Origin: Pseudomonas abieticivorans
Lineage (GTDB): Bacteria; Pseudomonadota; Gammaproteobacteria; Pseudomonadales; Pseudomonadaceae
Assembly (NCBI RefSeq): GCF_023509015.1
Contig: NZ_CP094975.1
Location: 2,551,501 to 2,615,500 of the forward strand
Reading direction: 5' to 3'
DNA length: 64,000 bases
Shown piece after piece: positions 58,280 through 64,000 of this stretch (positions are counted from its first letter, which is position 1; each line of letters starts with the position of its first letter). A program made the translations under genes and the position numbers. A model generated the notes under the pieces. That model was not told the DNA's origin. It worked only from the letters and a program-made list of their open reading frames with translations, and did no database searches.

Positions 58280-60172
58280 GTGGATTTCCCTTCCCGTTTT
58301 GAAGTGATCGTCATCGGCGGCGGCCATGCCGGTACCGAGGCTGCGCTTGCGTCAGCACGCATGGGCGCAAAAACCCTGCTGCTTACACATAACGTGGAAA
58401 CCCTCGGGCAGATGAGCTGCAACCCAGCCATCGGTGGCATCGGCAAGAGCCATTTGGTCAAGGAAATCGATGCCCTGGGCGGCGCGATGGCTTTGGCTAC
58501 CGATAAGGGCGGCATCCAGTTCCGTGTATTGAACAACCGCAAGGGCCCGGCTGTACGTGCCACGCGCGCCCAAGCCGACCGCATCCTGTACAAGGCCGCG
58601 GTACGCGAGATTCTTGAAAACCAGCCCAACCTGTGGATATTCCAGCAGTCCTGCGACGACCTGATCGTCGAGCAGGACCAGGTACGCGGTGTGGTCACGC
58701 AAATGGGCCTGAAGTTTTTCGCCGACTCCGTGGTATTGACCGCAGGTACCTTCCTGGCCGGACTTATCCACATCGGCATGCAGAACTATTCGGGTGGCCG
58801 CGCCGGTGATCCACCGTCCACGGCCCTGGCCAAACGCCTGCGTGAATTCGATCTGCGCGTCGGTCGCCTGAAAACCGGAACGCCCCCGCGCATCGACGGG
58901 CGCTCCGTGGATTTCTCGGTGATGAGCGAGCAACCAGGCGACACTCCGATCCCGGTCATGTCGTTCATGGGCTCCAAGGAACTGCACCCCAAACAGGTCA
59001 GTTGCTGGATTACCCACACCAATGCCCGTACCCACGAGATCATTGCCGCGAACCTAGATCGTTCGCCCATGTACTCCGGGGTGATCGAAGGCATTGGCCC
59101 GCGCTACTGCCCATCGATCGAAGACAAGATCCATCGCTTTGCCGACAAGGAAAGCCATCAGGTCTTCATCGAGCCGGAAGGGCTGACCACTCATGAGCTA
59201 TACCCCAACGGTATTTCCACGTCGCTGCCATTTGACGTGCAGTTGCAGATCGTCCAGTCGATCCGCGGCCTGGAAAACGCCCACATCGTGCGGCCAGGCT
59301 ATGCGATCGAATACGACTATTTCGACCCTCGCGACCTGAAGTACAGCCTGGAAACGAAAGTCATCGACGGCCTGTTCTTTGCTGGCCAAATCAACGGCAC
59401 CACCGGCTACGAAGAAGCCGGCGCCCAAGGTTTGCTGGCCGGGACCAACGCCGCACTGCGTGCGCAGGGCCGCGACAGCTGGTGCCCGCGCCGAGATGAG
59501 GCGTACATCGGCGTGCTGGTCGACGACCTGATCACCCTGGGTACCCAAGAGCCTTACCGCATGTTCACTTCGCGGGCCGAGTACCGCTTGATCCTGCGCG
59601 AAGACAACGCCGACCTGCGCTTGACCGAAAAAGGCCGCGAACTGGGCCTGGTCGATGACGCGCGTTGGGCCGCGTTCTGCACCAAGCGCGAAGCCATCGA
59701 GCGTGAAGAACAGCGCCTGAAAAGCACCTGGATCCGCCCTAACACCGCGGTCGGCGATGCCGTGGCCGAGAAGTTCGGCACGCCACTGGCCCATGAATAC
59801 AACCTGTTGAACCTGCTGACCCGTCCGGAAATCGACTATGTCGGCCTGATCGAAGTGACAGGCGAAGGCGCCAGCGACCCACAGGTGGCCGAACAAGTCG
59901 AGATCAAGACCAAGTACGCCGGTTACATCGACCGCCAGCAGGACGAAATCGCCCGCCTGCGCGCCAGCGAAAACACTCGCCTGCCGGCAGACATCGACTA
60001 CGTTGGCATTTCCGGCCTGTCCAAGGAAATCCAGGGCAAACTCGGCGCCACCCGCCCGGAAACCCTCGGCCAGGCATCGCGTATCCCCGGCGTTACCCCG
60101 GCAGCGATTTCGCTGTTGATGATCCATTTGAAAAAACGCGGCGCAGGCCGTGAGTTGGAGCAAAGCGCTTGA
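58280..60172 (+). CDS. mnmG: tRNA uridine 5-carboxymethylaminomethyl modification enzyme MnmG (GidA)
   Basis: FAD-dependent partner of MnmE in U34 modification (630 aa). The FAD loop is [21 protein letters not shown]. Further blocks are [39 protein letters not shown] and the C-terminal [10 protein letters not shown] and [43 protein letters not shown]. The start is GTG at 58280 ([15 protein letters not shown]), the second of two tandem GTG codons; GTG at 58277 is possible. The stop overlaps rsmG. A DnaA box (58764) lies in the coding region. Confidence 0.97.
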   Translation: MDFPSRFEVIVIGGGHAGTEAALASARMGAKTLLLTHNVETLGQMSCNPAIGGIGKSHLVKEIDALGGAMALATDKGGIQFRVLNNRKGPAVRATRAQADRILYKAAVREILENQPNLWIFQQSCDDLIVEQDQVRGVVTQMGLKFFADSVVLTAGTFLAGLIHIGMQNYSGGRAGDPPSTALAKRLREFDLRVGRLKTGTPPRIDGRSVDFSVMSEQPGDTPIPVMSFMGSKELHPKQVSCWITHTNARTHEIIAANLDRSPMYSGVIEGIGPRYCPSIEDKIHRFADKESHQVFIEPEGLTTHELYPNGISTSLPFDVQLQIVQSIRGLENAHIVRPGYAIEYDYFDPRDLKYSLETKVIDGLFFAGQINGTTGYEEAGAQGLLAGTNAALRAQGRDSWCPRRDEAYIGVLVDDLITLGTQEPYRMFTSRAEYRLILREDNADLRLTEKGRELGLVDDARWAAFCTKREAIEREEQRLKSTWIRPNTAVGDAVAEKFGTPLAHEYNLLNLLTRPEIDYVGLIEVTGEGASDPQVAEQVEIKTKYAGYIDRQQDEIARLRASENTRLPADIDYVGISGLSKEIQGKLGATRPETLGQASRIPGVTPAAISLLMIHLKKRGAGRELEQSA

Positions 60173-60816
60173 GTTCCATGGTTACCTCGCAGCACGCCCA
60201 GGAGTTATCCCAAGGCGCAGAACAACTGGGCGTGGCCCTGAGCGAAACCCAGCACAGCCAGTTGCTGGCGTACCTGGCCCTGCTGATCAAGTGGAACAAG
60301 GCCTACAACCTGACTGCTGTGCGCGACCCCGACGAAATGGTCTCGCGGCACCTGCTCGACAGCCTGAGCGTGATCCCGCACATCGGTGATTCGCCGCGCT
60401 GGCTCGACGTCGGCAGTGGTGGCGGCATGCCAGGTATACCGCTGGCCATCCTGTTTCCCGAGAAGCAAGTGACCGTGCTGGACAGCAACGGCAAGAAAAC
60501 GCGCTTTCTCACCCAAGTGAAACTGGAGCTGAAACTCGACAACCTGCAAGTTATCCACAGCCGCGTCGAAGCCTTCCAGCCCGCGCAGCCATTCACCGGG
60601 ATCGTTTCCCGGGCGTTCAGCAGCCTGGAGGATTTCAGTAACTGGACGCGCCACCTCGGTGACCTGAATACACGATGGTTGGCAATGAAGGGTCTGCATC
60701 CTTCCGATGAACTGGTAGCATTGCCGCAAGATTTTCACCTCGACAGCGCACAAGCCTTGACGGTGCCCGGTTGCCAAGGCCAACGTCATCTGCTGATACT
60801 GCGCCGCACGGCATGA
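60169..60816 (+). CDS. rsmG: 16S rRNA m7G527 methyltransferase
   Basis: SAM-dependent methyltransferase (215 aa) that modifies G527 of 16S rRNA. The SAM loop [20 protein letters not shown] near residue 78, [14 protein letters not shown] region [15 protein letters not shown] and LAMKG are present. The best start is TTG at 60169, overlapping the mnmG stop (TTGA) and matching homologues ([10 protein letters not shown]); ATG at 60178 is an alternative. A DnaA box (60551) lies within it. It is coupled to mnmG and upstream of parA. Confidence 0.95.
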   Translation: MSSMVTSQHAQELSQGAEQLGVALSETQHSQLLAYLALLIKWNKAYNLTAVRDPDEMVSRHLLDSLSVIPHIGDSPRWLDVGSGGGMPGIPLAILFPEKQVTVLDSNGKKTRFLTQVKLELKLDNLQVIHSRVEAFQPAQPFTGIVSRAFSSLEDFSNWTRHLGDLNTRWLAMKGLHPSDELVALPQDFHLDSAQALTVPGCQGQRHLLILRRTA

Positions 60817-60834
60817 TTGGGAACACAAGCAAGA

Positions 60835-61623
60835 ATGGCTAAGGTATTCGCGATAGCGAACCAAAAGGGTGGTGTGGGCAAGACCACCACCTGTATCAAC
60901 CTCGCAGCATCGCTGGTTGCTACCAAGCGCCGGGTGCTGTTGATCGATCTCGATCCACAGGGCAACGCCACCATGGGTAGCGGTGTGGATAAACACGCCC
61001 TGGAAAACTCGGTATACGATCTGTTGATCGGCGAGTGCGACCTGTCCCAGGCCATGCACTATTCCGAGCATGGCGGCTACCAACTGCTGCCGGCCAACCG
61101 TGACCTGACTGCCGCCGAGGTGGTCCTGCTGGAAATGCAGATGAAGGAAAGCCGCTTGCGCACTGCGCTGGCGCCGGTTCGCGAAAGCTACGACTACATT
61201 TTGATCGACTGCCCCCCGTCGCTGTCGATGCTGACCCTCAACGCCCTGGTGGCGTCCGATGGCGTGATCATCCCGATGCAGTGCGAGTACTTCGCCCTGG
61301 AAGGCTTGAGCGACCTTGTGGATAACATCAAGCGCATCGCCGAGCTGCTGAACCCGGAACTGAAGATCGAAGGCCTGCTGCGGACCATGTACGACCCGCG
61401 CCTGAGCCTGATCAACGATGTGTCCGCGCAGCTCAAGGAGCACTTCGGCGATCAGTTGTACGATACCGTGATCCCGCGCAACATCCGCCTGGCCGAAGCC
61501 CCAAGCTTCGGTATGCCGGCCCTGGCATACGACAAATCCTCCCGTGGCGCGCTGGCCTATCTGGCCTTGGCGGGCGAGATGGTTCGTCGGCAGCGTCGTC
61601 AACCACGCACTGCAAAGGCTTAA
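60835..61623 (+). CDS. parA: Chromosome partition ATPase ParA (Soj)
   Basis: Deviant-Walker ATPase (262 aa) that, with ParB and parS, positions origins. The P-loop is ANQKGGVGKTTTCINLAAS at residues 8-26, with the signature Lys at 11, and DLDPQGNATMG and DCPPSLSMLTLNALVASD follow. It starts at ATG 60835, 18 bases after the rsmG stop. Two DnaA boxes (60984 and 61317) lie inside it. It is followed by parB after 9 bases. Confidence 0.97.
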   Translation: MAKVFAIANQKGGVGKTTTCINLAASLVATKRRVLLIDLDPQGNATMGSGVDKHALENSVYDLLIGECDLSQAMHYSEHGGYQLLPANRDLTAAEVVLLEMQMKESRLRTALAPVRESYDYILIDCPPSLSMLTLNALVASDGVIIPMQCEYFALEGLSDLVDNIKRIAELLNPELKIEGLLRTMYDPRLSLINDVSAQLKEHFGDQLYDTVIPRNIRLAEAPSFGMPALAYDKSSRGALAYLALAGEMVRRQRRQPRTAKA

Positions 61624-61632
61624 GGAATCCGC

Positions 61633-62505
61633 ATGGCCGTCAAGAAACGAGGTCTCGGACGTGGACTGGATGCACTGCTCAGTGGTCCGACCGTCAGTGC
61701 GCTGGAAGAACAAGCCGTACACATCGATCAAAAAGAACTGCAGCACCTGCCCCTGGACGTGATGCAGCGTGGCAAGTACCAGCCGCGCCGGGACATGGAC
61801 CCGCAGGCACTGGAAGAACTGGCCAGCTCGATCAAGAGCCAGGGCGTGATGCAACCGATAGTGGTCCGCCCGATCGGCAACAACCGCTACGAGATCATCG
61901 CCGGTGAACGCCGTTGGCGTGCCAGCCAGCAGGCCGGCATGGAAACCATCCCGGCCATGGTTCGCGATGTGTCCGATGAAACCGCCATCGCCATGGCGTT
62001 GATCGAGAACATCCAGCGCGAAGACCTCAACCCGATCGAGGAAGCCGTAGCCCTGCAGCGCTTGCAGCAGGAGTTTCAGCTGACCCAGCAACAGGTCGCC
62101 GATGCCGTGGGCAAGTCCCGCGTGACCGTGGCCAACCTGCTGCGCCTGATCGCGTTGCCAGAAGTCATCAAGACGATGCTGTCGCACGGCGATCTGGAAA
62201 TGGGCCATGCGCGTGCATTGCTCGGTTTGCCGGACGAACAGCAGGTGGAAGGGGCGCGACATGTTGTCGCACGCGGCCTGACCGTGCGCCAGACTGAAGC
62301 GCTGGTTCGCCAGTGGCTCAGTGGCAAACCTGATCCGGTCGAACCGAGCAAACCTGATCCGGACATCACCCGCCTTGAGCAGCGCCTCGCAGAGCGGCTG
62401 GGCTCTGACGTGCAAATCCGTCATGGGCACAAGGGCAAGGGGCAACTGGTGATCCGTTACAACTCCCTCGACGAGTTGCAAGGTGTGCTCGCGCACATTC
62501 GTTGA
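61633..62505 (+). CDS. parB: Chromosome partition protein ParB (Spo0J)
   Basis: parS-binding CTPase-type protein (290 aa). The N-terminal ParB/Srx domain has PRRDMDPQALEELASSIKSQGVMQPIVVRP, the CTP-binding GERRWRASQQAG and ENIQREDLNPIEEA. The central HTH is TQQQVADAVGKSRVTVANLLRLIALP. A C-terminal dimerisation domain follows. The predicted targets are the two parS sites in recF at 44686 and 45316. The gene is co-transcribed with parA. Confidence 0.97.
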   Translation: MAVKKRGLGRGLDALLSGPTVSALEEQAVHIDQKELQHLPLDVMQRGKYQPRRDMDPQALEELASSIKSQGVMQPIVVRPIGNNRYEIIAGERRWRASQQAGMETIPAMVRDVSDETAIAMALIENIQREDLNPIEEAVALQRLQQEFQLTQQQVADAVGKSRVTVANLLRLIALPEVIKTMLSHGDLEMGHARALLGLPDEQQVEGARHVVARGLTVRQTEALVRQWLSGKPDPVEPSKPDPDITRLEQRLAERLGSDVQIRHGHKGKGQLVIRYNSLDELQGVLAHIR

Positions 62506-62549
62506 AACAATCCTTTTGTAGCGTGCAGTCGGAAATCACTACCCGGCAG

Positions 62550-62578
62550 TTGAATAGGGGCTGAACCGCCCCTATACT
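62550..62578 (+). promoter_or_regulatory. Promoter of the atp operon with an internal palindrome
   Basis: TTGAAT (62550-62555) and TATACT (62573-62578) are 17 bases apart, a good sigma-70 promoter for atpI. The perfect inverted repeat ATAGGGGC (62554-62561) / GCCCCTAT (62568-62575) fills the spacer and reaches into both hexamers, so a protein binding it would compete with RNA polymerase. This is a candidate operator, with no known regulator. Confidence 0.72.
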
Positions 62579-62652
62579 CTGCGCGCATTTTGTCGGCACA
62601 AATTATGCCAAGTCACTGACGTTGGCATGCCGAGTATTGAGGAGCAGTTTTG

Positions 62653-63946
<1,294 letters not shown>

Positions 63947-63969
63947 GACCCGCCTGGCGTGTCTGATGC

Positions 63970-63992
63970 CCCTCACGCTTGCTGTGTGAGGG
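63970..63992 (+). other. Intercistronic hairpin downstream of atpB
   Basis: CCCTCAC (63970-63976) pairs with GTGAGGG (63986-63992) around a 9-base loop, with no T run, so it is not a terminator. In E. coli the atpB-atpE gap influences atpE translation and mRNA stability; a similar role here is only a guess. Confidence 0.6.
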
Positions 63993-64000
63993 TGCCCCGG

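Overview
The window is a Pseudomonas chromosome segment around the replication origin. The protein sequences look like the P. fluorescens group. The species call rests on recognising the proteins and on gene order (parB-parA-rsmG-mnmG ... mnmE-yidC-yidD-rnpA-rpmH-oriC-dnaA-dnaN-recF-gyrB, then plsC-gmhB-glyS-glyQ-tag and trkA-rsmB-fmt-def), which follows the order I recall for P. aeruginosa and P. putida. No rRNA, tRNA, CRISPR array, insertion sequence or prophage gene was seen.

Layout. 1-2 kb: membrane gluconate 2-dehydrogenase subunits with a PtxS-type operator. 2-12.3 kb: small metabolic and stress genes (phosphatase, yheV-prlC, gamma-carbonic anhydrase, HAD phosphatase, two lipoproteins, two DUF1161 proteins, OsmC, dodecin). 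11.4-14.5 kb: trpI / trpBA. 14.6-16 kb: two tandem CigR/RcnB-like proteins and a DOPA-dioxygenase-like protein. 16-21 kb: choline-sulfate regulator, choline sulfatase, choline-binding protein and SulP transporter. 21-31.5 kb: aroE, hemF, qor, tsaC, dprA, LysM protein, def-fmt-rsmB-trkA. 31.5-37.5 kb: lipid acyltransferase, tag, glyQS, gmhB, plsC. 37.7-42.1 kb: an accessory GMC dehydrogenase, MHS transporter and LysR regulator. 42.2-48.4 kb: gyrB, recF, dnaN, dnaA on the minus strand. 48.4-49.0 kb: oriC. 49-53 kb: rpmH, rnpA, yidD, yidC, mnmE. 53-57.8 kb: a two-component system divergent from a cytochrome b / molybdoenzyme / Met-rich repeat protein / MsrA group. 57.8-58.28 kb: a second origin-like region. 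58.28 kb to the end: mnmG, rsmG, parA, parB, atpI, atpB.

Most notable points. (1) A block upstream of mnmG repeats four sequence blocks of oriC, with the first three at identical spacing, which points to a second origin module. (2) I count 32 exact TTATCCACA boxes in the window, none in the first 17.6 kb, about 27 of them outside oriC. (3) The 53-57.8 kb group looks like a complete periplasmic methionine-oxidation defence system (sensor, electron transfer, Met-rich sacrificial protein, repair enzyme). (4) Three core genes (prlC, trpB, rsmB) each carry what looks like one extra base, so they are either pseudogenes or, more likely, sites of assembly error. (5) Two parS sites lie inside recF, serving the parAB genes 16 kb away.
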